Assembly (NCBI RefSeq): GCF_011762485.1
Contig: NZ_JAAKGI010000003.1
Coordinates: forward strand, 62,001 to 126,000
Direction of reading: 5' to 3'
Length of the DNA stretch: 64,000 bases
Origin: Yeosuana marina
Lineage (GTDB): Bacteria > Bacteroidota > Bacteroidia > Flavobacteriales > Flavobacteriaceae
Of the stretch, positions 1 to 8,738 are shown piece after piece; within the stretch, counting starts at the first letter, position 1; each line of letters starts with the position of its first letter. The translations under genes were made by a program, and so were the position numbers. The notes beneath the pieces are model-generated. The model did not search any database, was not told the origin of the DNA, and saw only the letters and a program-made list of their open reading frames with translations.

Positions 1-1
1 G

Positions 2-43
2 CTTCCTTCAAAATTAATTAAAGAATTAGATAAAAGCTTGTAA
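2..43 (+). CDS. possible C-terminal end of a gene entering from outside the window
   Basis: A frame open from the window edge ends at a TAA at 41-43 and reads LPSKLIKELDKSL. Only 13 residues are visible, so no family can be named. Its coding sequence is nearly identical to a tract at 2088-2110 that also ends an open frame, so this may be the tail of one of two related genes or gene remnants. Confidence 0.3.
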   Translation, partial: LPSKLIKELDKSL

Positions 44-258
44 GAAAAAATATGAAAACCATTTTAATTTTGTTGTCTATATTAAAAAAGCCAAAATTAA
101 GACAAATATGATTACTTATAAATTTATCTAGTTTTTATGGGGAACTTCATTTTATATCTATGATTTATTTGCTAACTTTAGTCCTCAGAACACGAAATAA
201 ATCAAATACAAAACCTCTAGCAGTAACTTGACAAATCGAGTGGGAACTCAAGATAAAG

Positions 259-837
259 ATGCAAAACTTATTATTAGATTTCATATTACAATATATTCAT
301 TTAGATGAAAATGAAAAGAATGCAATTGCTTCCTTAGATATTTTTCATACCATAAAAAAAGGACACATATTATTAAAGCAAGGTGAATTTTCTAACCAAG
401 GATATTTTGTTTTAAAAGGATGCGTTCGTTCTTTTTATATTATTGAAGGAGAAGAAAAGACAACGGCCTTTTACACAGAAATGGAAGGGATTACACCCCA
501 ATGCGTAATAGATAATAAACCATCAGAATATTATATAAGCTGTGTTGAAGATTCAATACTGCTTATCTCAACCCCAGACATGGAAGATGAAATGTTTCAA
601 AAGTTCCCAAAGTTTGAGTCTTTATGCAGAATTCTTTCTGAAAAGCTTGTCTCTAAACAACAAATAGATTTTGATAATTTTAAAATATCCTCCCCTGAAG
701 AGAGATACCTTAATTTAGTTGACAAAAGACCAGACCTGATACAACGTGTTCCTCAACATCAAATAGCAAGTTTTTTGGGGATTAAACCTCAATCTTTAAG
801 CAGGATAAAAGCTAGAATTATAGAAAAAAATAAATAA
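259..837 (+). CDS. Crp/Fnr family transcriptional regulator
   Basis: This 192-residue protein has the usual length of a Crp/Fnr regulator. Residues about 20-115 form a cyclic-nucleotide-binding-type beta barrel (KKGHILLKQGEFSNQGYFVLKG is the typical start). Residues about 145-190 form a winged helix-turn-helix, with QHQIASFLGIKPQSLSRIK as the recognition region. In Bacteroidota such proteins often lack a fully conserved cAMP pocket and respond to unknown signals. It stands alone, with a secreted-protein gene 77 bp downstream on the same strand. The family is clear; the ligand and targets are not. The start is the first ATG, soon after an AT-rich leader. Confidence 0.85.
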   Translation: MQNLLLDFILQYIHLDENEKNAIASLDIFHTIKKGHILLKQGEFSNQGYFVLKGCVRSFYIIEGEEKTTAFYTEMEGITPQCVIDNKPSEYYISCVEDSILLISTPDMEDEMFQKFPKFESLCRILSEKLVSKQQIDFDNFKISSPEERYLNLVDKRPDLIQRVPQHQIASFLGIKPQSLSRIKARIIEKNK

Positions 838-914
838 GATATTTTTCTTCACTTAAGTTAACGTTTAATAACATAGAGCATATTTAGTTTTGTCTAACAG
901 TAAAAAAACTAAAT

Positions 915-1535
915 ATGATACTAAAAGTCTCGTGCTTTATCTTCATTGTATTTCTTAGTGTTACAAAAGTTAATGCTCAGTATACAACTGAAGAAATTAA
1001 AAACAGACCTTGTTTTATTGGGAGTACAGCATTTATGCTTATGAATCTAATCCCTGATGACGAAAGTCCAAATTTTGCACAATTAAATTTGGGATATAGA
1101 ATTAGCCCAAATGATGCTATTTCATTAGAGTTAAAAACGTGGCGATATTTTGAACCTTTAGGGATACCTTATGGGAAATTAAAAACTGACCCGAATGAGA
1201 ATTTCCCTGGATTCATTCGAGAAAAAGGCTTTGCTGTGGCTTATCAAAGATTTTTATGGAAAGGTTTATACAGTAGTATTCATGTTATGAATGCTTGGCA
1301 AGATTTTATAAATGAAGACGGACAAAAAATTGATACAGGTTTTCAGATATTTAATACGTATCGAGTGGGGTATCACATAAAACTATTTAAAGGGAATTTT
1401 TTTATAGAGCCATCAATCGCTATTACACATCGTCCATATCACACCAAAATGCCAACTGAATTCAAAAATATGGATGACAAATGGTCAAAACTCTTTTTCG
1501 GAGAACCTGGTTTACATTTTGGATTTAATTTTTAA
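915..1535 (+). CDS. predicted secreted or outer-membrane protein, unknown function
   Basis: This 206-residue protein begins with a signal peptide (hydrophobic residues 4-18, likely cut after VNA at 19-21). The rest is rich in alternating aromatic and polar residues (LNLGYRISPNDAISLELKTW, YSSIHVMNAWQDF) and ends GLHFGFNF. A terminal aromatic residue after beta-strand-like repeats is typical of small outer-membrane beta barrels. I do not recognise a specific family. It lies between the Crp/Fnr gene and a frameshifted DUF6326-like gene, all on the plus strand. Confidence 0.6.
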   Translation: MILKVSCFIFIVFLSVTKVNAQYTTEEIKNRPCFIGSTAFMLMNLIPDDESPNFAQLNLGYRISPNDAISLELKTWRYFEPLGIPYGKLKTDPNENFPGFIREKGFAVAYQRFLWKGLYSSIHVMNAWQDFINEDGQKIDTGFQIFNTYRVGYHIKLFKGNFFIEPSIAITHRPYHTKMPTEFKNMDDKWSKLFFGEPGLHFGFNF

Positions 1536-1539
1536 AAAA

Positions 1540-1958
1540 ATGGAAAACACTAAAAACGTTTTATCCAAACTTTGGATTTTCTTAATAGTAAATTACATAT
1601 TCTGTGATGTTTTTTCATTGTATCATTCAAAATTTTTAAATGAACGGTTAATTGGTAAAGTGATGGAATTGAATTTACAGAAGTATTTCTTATAAGCTTT
1701 GCCATAATTACGGAGATACTAATCTTGATAATTGTGCTTACAATGATGATAAAAAATAGAGCTAATAGAATTATTGTATTGATCATTGGCGTTTTATTGA
1801 TCATAATTCAAATAGGAAGTTTGGCAACAGGAACAAATAGTTCGCATTATGTGTTTTGCACTTTCATAGAAATAAGCACTCTATTACTCATTATTTTTAA
1901 AGCTTGGAGATGGACTGAATTAAGAACGTATAACAAGAGCTCAACAAAAGCCTTATAG
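1540..1958 (+). pseudogene. DUF6326-like membrane protein gene with a one-base frameshift
   Basis: Two adjacent frames together give one protein of about 140 residues with four hydrophobic segments. The first starts at the ATG at 1540 (MENTKNVLSKLWIFLIVNYI) and runs to about 1662. The second picks up at about 1662 (GIEFTEVFLISFAIITEILI) and continues through WRWTE to the stop at 1956-1958. At the junction GTGAT stands where GTGGAT would keep the frame, so one G appears to be missing near 1662. The combined protein resembles the DUF6326 family, which is uncharacterised. This could be a true pseudogene or a sequencing error. Confidence 0.65.
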
Positions 1959-2257
1959 GCAAGAAAGTGAATAATTCATCGCTACTTTTCTTACACAAGT
2001 AAGTTATAAACATTTTATAAAATCAAACAGAAATAAAATGATAAAATTCAAACAAATCACAACTAATATTTACATGTTTAAGTATTACAAAATTAATTAA
2101 TGAATTGGATATGAAAGGGTAATGAAAAAAAATTAAGAGGGGATTATTGTGGTTGTTAGGAGTATTACCCGCTCAATTTTATAAAATTAAGTACCTACTT
2201 TTTTTATTAGAGATTTAAATATTGGTTATTAGTCTAAAAAATTGAAAAAATGAAATC
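1959..2257. other. intergenic region with a remnant open frame
   Basis: These 299 bp are AT-rich and hold no complete gene. At 2088-2110 there is a near copy (21 of 23 bases) of the tract at 9-31. As at the left edge, it reads as the end of an open frame (KLINELDMKG, stop at 2121). It may be a leftover from duplication or recombination near the S41 peptidase gene. No clear terminator was seen. Confidence 0.4.
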
Positions 2258-4531
2258 ATGAAAAATATTTTAATCGTGTGTTTGAGTTTCATCAATACTA
2301 TATCCTGTGATAAGGTTTTTGAAGAAAAACAAACCGAAATTAGCAATTTAAAAACGTTTGCAAAAGCTTATGGCTATGTGAAATATTTTCATCCAAGTGA
2401 TGAAGCCTCAAAAATTGACTGGAATATTTTTGCAGCTTATGGGGCCGGAGAAATTATTAAATGTAAGAGTAATAAGGAAGTTATATACACGCTGAACGAA
2501 TTATTTAGGCCAATAGCACCTGGTGTTGTATTTAGCCAAACAAAAAGAGCCTATGATTTTGCTAAAATTACTCCAGAAAATAACAAAGGCTATCAATCTA
2601 CATACTGGCAGCATAGAGGGGTCTCATTATACATGCGTAATCAAAACAGTCCTTACCGTAGTGTACGAGTTAATAGGTATTCAGAAATTGATAAATCGAG
2701 TAGTTATAGTACCCTATCAATTTCTTTAAATTCTAAGAAATATCAAGGAAAAAGAATAAAATATACGGGTTGGGTAAAACTTAAGGAAGAATCTAAAGGG
2801 AATGGATATTTATGGTTGAGGGTTGATAAATCAGACGGTACTATAGGGTTTTTTGATAATATGGGCTCAAGACCAATTAAAAGTAATGAATGGAAACAAT
2901 ATAAAATTGTTGGAGACCTCGACGCTATAGCATCCAAAATAACATTTGGATCTATACTTGAAGGTAAAGGTGATTTGTATTTGGATGATGCTCATTTATA
3001 TTATGAAGATAATAATAAATGGATAGAGATTCCATTAAATAATGGCAATTTTGAAGCTAATGAGATAGGTGAACGCAACGAAACATCTGATTGGGTTGGA
3101 AGTGGTAATGGTTATTCATTTGATATTTCTAAAACTCAAAAAATTGAAGGAGATAATTGTGCCGTTCTATCTTATCAGGGAATAATAAAAAAAGAAAAAG
3201 GCGAATCTATTTTTGATGGAGCACCAGAATTTGGAGAATTAATTGAAAAAGAAATAGGTAATCAAATCTTTTGCCAAATACCATTGAATCTTTATGGTAA
3301 TGATGAAAATACGTATCCCATTAGTCAGGATTTATTTGTACTACAAGATGCATTGAATACAGTTAGTGACAATACCGCTGATTTACGAGTTCGTTTAGGA
3401 AATATCATAATCACATATAACGTTTTTCAACATTTTTATCCCTATTTCAAAGAAGTTGATGTCAATTGGGATGATGAATTGAGTACTGCTTTAAACCAAT
3501 GTTTTTTTGATAAGACTAATTTAGACCATCAAATTACCTTAGAAAAATTTACGGCACCCTTAAAAGATGGACATATTTGGGTTGCTGGCACAAATTACAG
3601 TCGCTATGCGCCTCCCATTAATTGGGAGTGGGTTGAAGATAAGCTTGTTATTACGCAAGTATTTAATGATAGTTTAAATATTGAGGTTGGTGATATTGTT
3701 ACTAAAATAAATGGTATTACATCGACGGATTACTTTAAAGAAGTTAATTCTAGAATTTCGGCAGGTACATTGGGTTGGTTAAACTATTCAGCACAAAGCT
3801 CAAGTTTGTTTGGTGATAGAGATTCAGAATTACTAGTACAAGTAAATAATAAAAACATAACCCTAAAACGAGATAATACTTATACAAATGGCGTAACAGA
3901 AATAGACATACAAAAAAATGCCTATAAATTGTTAGATAATAATATCTATTATCTCAATCTAAATTCTATTGAAATGGATACCATAACTAGCCTATTGCCC
4001 AAACTACAAAAGGCACGAGGTATTATTTGTGATTTAAGAGGTTATCCAAATAGTAACCATGGCTTTATATCGCATCTGCTTAAGGAAAATGATACTTCAA
4101 AAGCATGGTTGAGAACTCCCAAATTTATATACCCAGACCAAGAAAAAGTGATTGGCTATGAAAGACAAGGTTGGGAATTAGAGGCTAAAGAACCCTATTT
4201 GGGTGATAAGAAAGTAGTATTCATAATAGATGGTAGAGCTATTAGTTATGCAGAAAGTTATATGAGCTTTGTAGAAGGCTATAATTTGGCGACTATAGTT
4301 GGCCAACCCACTGCTGGTACAAATGGTAATGTAAATCCGTTTAATCTTTTAGGAAATTTTAGAATGAGTTGGACAGGCATGAAGGTTGTAAAACATGATG
4401 GAAGCCAGCATCATGCTATTGGAATTTTACCAGATATATATGTGAACAAAACAATTGAAGGAATTAAATCTGGAGATGATGAATTTTTAGAAAAAGCTGT
4501 AGAGGTTATTTTAAATAACCAAACAAATTAA
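2258..4531 (+). CDS. S41 family peptidase, lipoprotein-like
   Basis: This 757-residue protein begins with a short hydrophobic leader ending in Cys17 (FINTISC), so it is probably a lipoprotein, although the lipobox is weak. Residues about 100-330 look like a carbohydrate-binding-like or jelly-roll region. A PDZ-like segment follows around residues 480-500 (NIEVGDIVTKINGI). The C-terminal third is an S41 protease core, with AISYAESYMSF holding the likely nucleophile Ser and VGQPTAGTNGNVNPF the following loop. S41 enzymes cleave periplasmic or surface proteins. It is transcribed alone. The next gene downstream is a ruined esterase. Confidence 0.8.
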   Translation: MKNILIVCLSFINTISCDKVFEEKQTEISNLKTFAKAYGYVKYFHPSDEASKIDWNIFAAYGAGEIIKCKSNKEVIYTLNELFRPIAPGVVFSQTKRAYDFAKITPENNKGYQSTYWQHRGVSLYMRNQNSPYRSVRVNRYSEIDKSSSYSTLSISLNSKKYQGKRIKYTGWVKLKEESKGNGYLWLRVDKSDGTIGFFDNMGSRPIKSNEWKQYKIVGDLDAIASKITFGSILEGKGDLYLDDAHLYYEDNNKWIEIPLNNGNFEANEIGERNETSDWVGSGNGYSFDISKTQKIEGDNCAVLSYQGIIKKEKGESIFDGAPEFGELIEKEIGNQIFCQIPLNLYGNDENTYPISQDLFVLQDALNTVSDNTADLRVRLGNIIITYNVFQHFYPYFKEVDVNWDDELSTALNQCFFDKTNLDHQITLEKFTAPLKDGHIWVAGTNYSRYAPPINWEWVEDKLVITQVFNDSLNIEVGDIVTKINGITSTDYFKEVNSRISAGTLGWLNYSAQSSSLFGDRDSELLVQVNNKNITLKRDNTYTNGVTEIDIQKNAYKLLDNNIYYLNLNSIEMDTITSLLPKLQKARGIICDLRGYPNSNHGFISHLLKENDTSKAWLRTPKFIYPDQEKVIGYERQGWELEAKEPYLGDKKVVFIIDGRAISYAESYMSFVEGYNLATIVGQPTAGTNGNVNPFNLLGNFRMSWTGMKVVKHDGSQHHAIGILPDIYVNKTIEGIKSGDDEFLEKAVEVILNNQTN

Positions 4532-4682
4532 CAAAGCAAAAATTAATTTTTATTTAGCAGTCGATAGCAAAGTTAAAATCACTAAACACTACTAAAAAAC
4601 AATACAAAGATTTTAATTTAACAAAAAACAATCAGTCAAATCAATCAAATAACAATCAGTTAGATCAATCAAAAAAGAATTC

Positions 4683-5859
4683 ATGAAATCCATATTTAGC
4701 GTCTTATTATTTTTAATAATCAATACGTTTTTATACAACCAAACAGAATCTTCTATTGAAGAAAGTAAAGCAAAATATACGGTAATCAAATTAGATTCAA
4801 AATTTTTTCCAGATGAAAATCGCACTATTAAAATATCTCTTCCCAAGAATTATGATAATACAAAAAAGTACCCTGTAATTTATACGTTAGATGGTTATTC
4901 ACTTTTTGAAATGGTAGCCAGTTACACGCATATTTTGGGTAATCAAATCATTGAAGACGATTAGGATTATGGAACCGATGTAATACCCCCAGCTATCGTA
5001 GTTGGAATATTTCATAATGATAGGGGTCGAGAAACCGAACCTAATTTTGATGGTTTGTAATATTTAGAAAAAACAAAAATGGTTAAAAAATTTCATAATA
5101 GATGAGTTTATGCCCTACATAAATTGTAACTATAACACAAACGGTTATAATAGTATTATGGCCTTGTCTTTTGAAAAAGATTCTAAAATATTTTATAAGA
5201 AACTAATTGAAGCATTAAATGTATTAGTTGATACAAGTTTTTTCTTAGGTTATGGAGAAAAAGACAAAGAATTTAATTGGCTTGCTAAAGAAGTTGCAGC
5301 TAAAGTACCAAATAGTAATGTTTTGGTTAAAAAGTATTTTTCAAATCATACCGACGTACCAGCATCATGCTTTTTAGATGCTATAAAATATTTATTTAAC
5401 GACTATCGAAAATTCAATGATTTTAATGCGTTATCAACTGATAGCAATAATGAAAATTACCTATCTATAAATGTTGGAGGCTTTCTATATTGCAGTTTAC
5501 TCAATAAAGAAGATATGTATTGGTCTTTTGCAAATGGTGTTTCTACGTTTTATGGAGGCTATGTTTTATCGCTTGATACCATACGTGAATTAAAGCTACA
5601 ATTCTTGGAGGAATTATTGAGAAATCCTCATTTTAATTTTTTAGTAGAGTTTAGAAAGGGAAGAAAATTGTCTGTTAATAATCATTTTTCACATTATGTA
5701 AAGAGTGCTTTTCTATATGAAGAAGTAATTAAGAAAAAGGGATTTGAAGATATTTTGGAACTGGTTTACTCTGGTGTAAAAGGAGAGTTGTTTTTTGATA
5801 ATCTAAACAGGATTTTAAATATCGACAAAGATAATTTTAACCATGCAATGTTAAATTAA
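4683..5859 (+). pseudogene. degraded esterase gene fused to a remnant of a second gene
   Basis: The frame from 4683 starts like a secreted alpha/beta-hydrolase-fold esterase (RTIKISLPKNYDNTKKYPVIY). It hits a stop at 4962-4964, continues readably as DYGTDVIPPAIVVGIFHNDR to another stop at 5057-5059, and then shifts frame. It resumes around 5080 with KWLKNFIIDEFMPYINCNYN. At SIMALSFEKD the GHS nucleophile elbow of the family is missing, suggesting an internal deletion. The catalytic-His region (SNHTDVPASCFLDAIKYLF) survives. From about 5450 the same frame runs into unrelated sequence that resembles the C-terminus of a gluzincin-like peptidase. It is therefore a composite relic, not a working enzyme. 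Confidence 0.7.
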
Positions 5860-5959
5860 TAAGCGAATAATTGATTACTGATTACCAGTTAGTTATATAC
5901 GTTTTTAAGACTATAGTTTTATTAAAAATTAAAATAGCAATCGAAATCGAAAAATACAT

Positions 5960-6404
5960 ATGAAGTTTAAATTAAAAATAACTCTGGCGTTATTATGTTT
6001 ATTTATGCACTTTCAAAGTTTTGGGAATATATTTAAAGATACTCCAAGTTTAAATTTAACACAAACCGATAGTTTAATTTTAAACAAAGAAACTGAGAGT
6101 AATATTTTACAGCTTGATTTACTAATATTATACCAAAAACAGTTACTAAGTAAAAGCACCGATTCGATTAAAATATTTAAAAAGCTAGCAATTTTAAATG
6201 CAGATTTTGGTCAGGCAAAAGATGCTTATAAATTTACCGAAAAATACATTTCTAATTCTTTAGACTTTTCAATTTTAAACAATCATGCTTACGAGAATAT
6301 TGAAAAATCTGAAGAGTTCGAGATGCTGAATGAAAAGTACCAATTTAAGTTTGACATCTTTTCTTTGCTATATATCTATATTTCTTTACACGGACTTTTT
6401 TTAA
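5960..6404 (+). pseudogene. 5' part of an AraC-type regulator gene, cut by an IS
   Basis: This encodes the first 148 residues of an originally longer protein. It has a signal peptide (residues 1-22, ending QSFG), a TPR-like helical region with TDSIKIFKKLAILNADFGQA, and the start of a membrane segment (FSLLYIYISLHGLFL). The frame then runs into the IS inverted repeat and stops at 6407-6409. The last codons TTT TTA A are the left copy of the 7-bp target duplication. Rejoined with 7419-8500 the frame is continuous (GLFL then IIVLNVKRY), giving about 508 residues: a periplasmic sensor, membrane and AraC architecture. Confidence 0.8.
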
Positions 6405-7411
6405 CCTGAGTTCGATTAATATTAGATAAGATTTAAGTAGTAAAAAAGATAGATTTTCAGTAAATTAAAGTACTGAAATTCAATTTATTAATCTAAAAAT
6501 CTATCTATGATAATCTACTCTAAAATTACTGAAATATTTTGTATTGTTGATGAGTTTTGTAAAGAATATAGTCAATTGGTTGAAAACCATATGTTGGGCA
6601 ATCCAGCAAAACGCCCATCAGTTATGAGCACAAGTGAGGTAATTACCATTACCATTTTATTTCAATTAAGTGGATTTAGAACCTTCAAGCATTTCTACCT
6701 TTTTTATGTTCAAAAGCATATGAAAGATGATTTTCCAAATACCGTTTCTTATAACAGATTTACAGAGCTTATGCAGCAGGCTTTGATGCCCATGACCTTG
6801 TTTTTGAAAACATGTTGCTTAGGAGATTGCACAGGTATTTCCTTTGTGGATTCTACACCAATTAGGGTCTGTAAATCTAAACGAATAGCCAACAACAAAG
6901 TCTTTAAGGGCATTGCCACTACAGGAAAATCAACAATGGGATGGTTTCATGGTTTTAAGCTTCACATTGTTATAAATGATAAAGGGGAAATCTTGAATTT
7001 TACAATCACACAGGCAAATGTCGATGATAGAACACCATTGAAAAAGAAAAGTTTTCTTGATAAGATATTTGGAAAACTTTTTGCCGATAAAGGTTATATT
7101 GGAAAGGAACTCATGCAAATGCTTTTCGTGGATGGTGTACATGTAATCACTAGTATTAAAAACAACATGAAGAACTCTTTAATGTCTATGAGTGATAAAA
7201 TACTGCTTAGAAAACGCTCAGTAATAGAAACAGTTAATGATGAACTAAAAAATATTTGCCAAATTGAACATTCTAGACATAGGTGCTTCTCAAACTTTAT
7301 CTCAAATATTGTCGCTGGCCTTGTAGCATACAGCTTTTTGCCTAAAAAACCTTCAATAAAATATCAAACAGTCCATACTAATCAGTTGGCTATTTTTTAA
7401 TCGAACTCAGG
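6405..7411 (+). mobile_element. complete IS982-family insertion sequence
   Basis: The element is 1007 bp with perfect 15-bp terminal inverted repeats: CCTGAGTTCGATTAA at 6405-6419 and its reverse complement at 7397-7411. It is flanked by a direct repeat TTTTTAA (6398-6404 and 7412-7418), the expected target duplication. It carries one transposase gene and sits inside an AraC-type regulator gene. The perfect ends, intact transposase and clean duplication suggest a recent insertion. No second copy was seen in this window. Confidence 0.92.
6507..7400 (+). CDS. IS982-family transposase
   Basis: This 297-residue DDE transposase fills almost the whole element. The family pattern is visible: a helical N-terminal part, then the catalytic acidic residues in GISFVDSTPIRVC (first Asp), KLFADKGYIGKELM (second Asp) and KRSVIETVNDELKN (Glu). 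The stop overlaps the start of the right inverted repeat. The reading frame is intact, so the element may still be mobile. Confidence 0.93.
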   Translation: MIIYSKITEIFCIVDEFCKEYSQLVENHMLGNPAKRPSVMSTSEVITITILFQLSGFRTFKHFYLFYVQKHMKDDFPNTVSYNRFTELMQQALMPMTLFLKTCCLGDCTGISFVDSTPIRVCKSKRIANNKVFKGIATTGKSTMGWFHGFKLHIVINDKGEILNFTITQANVDDRTPLKKKSFLDKIFGKLFADKGYIGKELMQMLFVDGVHVITSIKNNMKNSLMSMSDKILLRKRSVIETVNDELKNICQIEHSRHRCFSNFISNIVAGLVAYSFLPKKPSIKYQTVHTNQLAIF

Positions 7412-8500
7412 TTTTTAATAATTGTGTTAAATGTAAAAAGGTACCTTGATAGAGCAATTAAAATTTTAATGAGTCTTTTTATTTTTGCGCAATTAGTATT
7501 TGTTATAGAATATGTTTTATATGATACTAATATTCAATTAAGATTTCCGCACACCTATTTAATTTCATCTTCTTTGTCTTTAGCCATTGGGCCTTTATTG
7601 TTTTTTTATTTTAAAAGAATAACGAACAAATATGTTTTTAAAAGAAAGGACTTATTACATTTTCTTCCTACGATTCTATTACTATTTTTTGTTCTCAGAC
7701 CAATATATGTTCTTGATGCTTCACAAAAGATTAGGTTAATGCTTGGTTTAGGTACACAAAATATGCATTACGGTTTGATTATTGTCCTGTTAAAATTTAT
7801 TTCATTAATTATTTATGGAATATTTATAGCGAAACAAAATTCTATTAATAAAGATAAAACTTTAAAACATGATGCTTTAAAGACAGAGCTAATTTGGAAC
7901 GCTAATATTTATAAAATTTATTTAGTTTATACAGTATCATATATATTTTATTGCTTGGCAATAAGTGGTGTTTTTGTGATTGATTTTGTTGATTTTGTAT
8001 GTAATATTCATATCCTATCTATAGTGGCTATGATTGGCTATGTCTCTTTTATGCTAATTATGCATCCAAAGCTATTTACCTTTAAAATAATTGATCCTAC
8101 CAAAAGTGCAATAGTCAAATATTCTAATTCAGGATTGTCAGATACGGCCATTAAAGAACTTACTGAAAAATTAATATACCTTTTAAACGAAGAAAAGATA
8201 TTTAAAGATAGTTCAATTTCCTTAGAATCTTTGGCAGCCCAATTAGGTACAACTAGAAACAATACCTCTCAAATAATAAACGAATATTTTAATTTAAATT
8301 TTTTCGAGCTTATTAATAAACATAGAATAGAAGAAGCTATTAATATTTTTCAATCAGATAAATTTAGAAATCTAAATATAATAGATGTTGCCTTTGAAGT
8401 TGGCTATAATAATAAGGTAACTTTTAATAAAGCATTTAAAAAATATACCGGTCAAACTCCTTCTAAATACTTAACAGAATACTTGGAAGTAAAGCTTTAG
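7412..8500 (+). pseudogene. 3' part of the IS-split AraC-type membrane regulator
   Basis: This fragment continues the frame interrupted at 6404. It encodes several hydrophobic segments (for example SLFIFAQLVFVIEYVL and SLALAIGPLLFFYF-like stretches within residues 10-220). The C-terminal AraC-type DNA-binding domain comprises two helix-turn-helix units, SISLESLAAQLGTTRNNTSQ and LNIIDVAFEVGYNNKVTFNK, ending GQTPSKYL. A GTG at 7424 could restart translation and give a 358-residue membrane protein lacking the periplasmic sensor. The intact gene probably regulated nearby functions; the SusC/SusD pair 238 bp downstream is the obvious candidate (inference). Confidence 0.75.
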
Positions 8501-8738
8501 TAAAACCTTGTAAAAAAAGGTAAACACATGTAGGTGTTGTACTTTTTCAAGAGTAATTTAATTTGTTTTGCCTTGCAATTGTGTAAGGTTAGGTGGCAAA
8601 GAACTTTACTAACAACTATTAAGTTCCACTAAACTTTAGTTTATCTCGTGAAGTAATTTTTTGAATTAGTCTTTAAAAAATGTCTTGGTCACCTTCCTTA
8701 TAACAATCAGCATAGACTAACTCAAAAAATTTTTATTC

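Noticed and set aside
5110..5859. 249-codon frame read as an intact gene
   Set aside because: The upstream frames continue the same esterase, the nucleophile region is deleted and the C-terminus belongs to another family.
7397..7411. AATCGAAC-like sequence resembling the T arm of a tRNA, considered as an ICE attachment repeat
   Set aside because: It is the right inverted repeat of the IS982-family element and matches only a few bases of tRNA-Leu.
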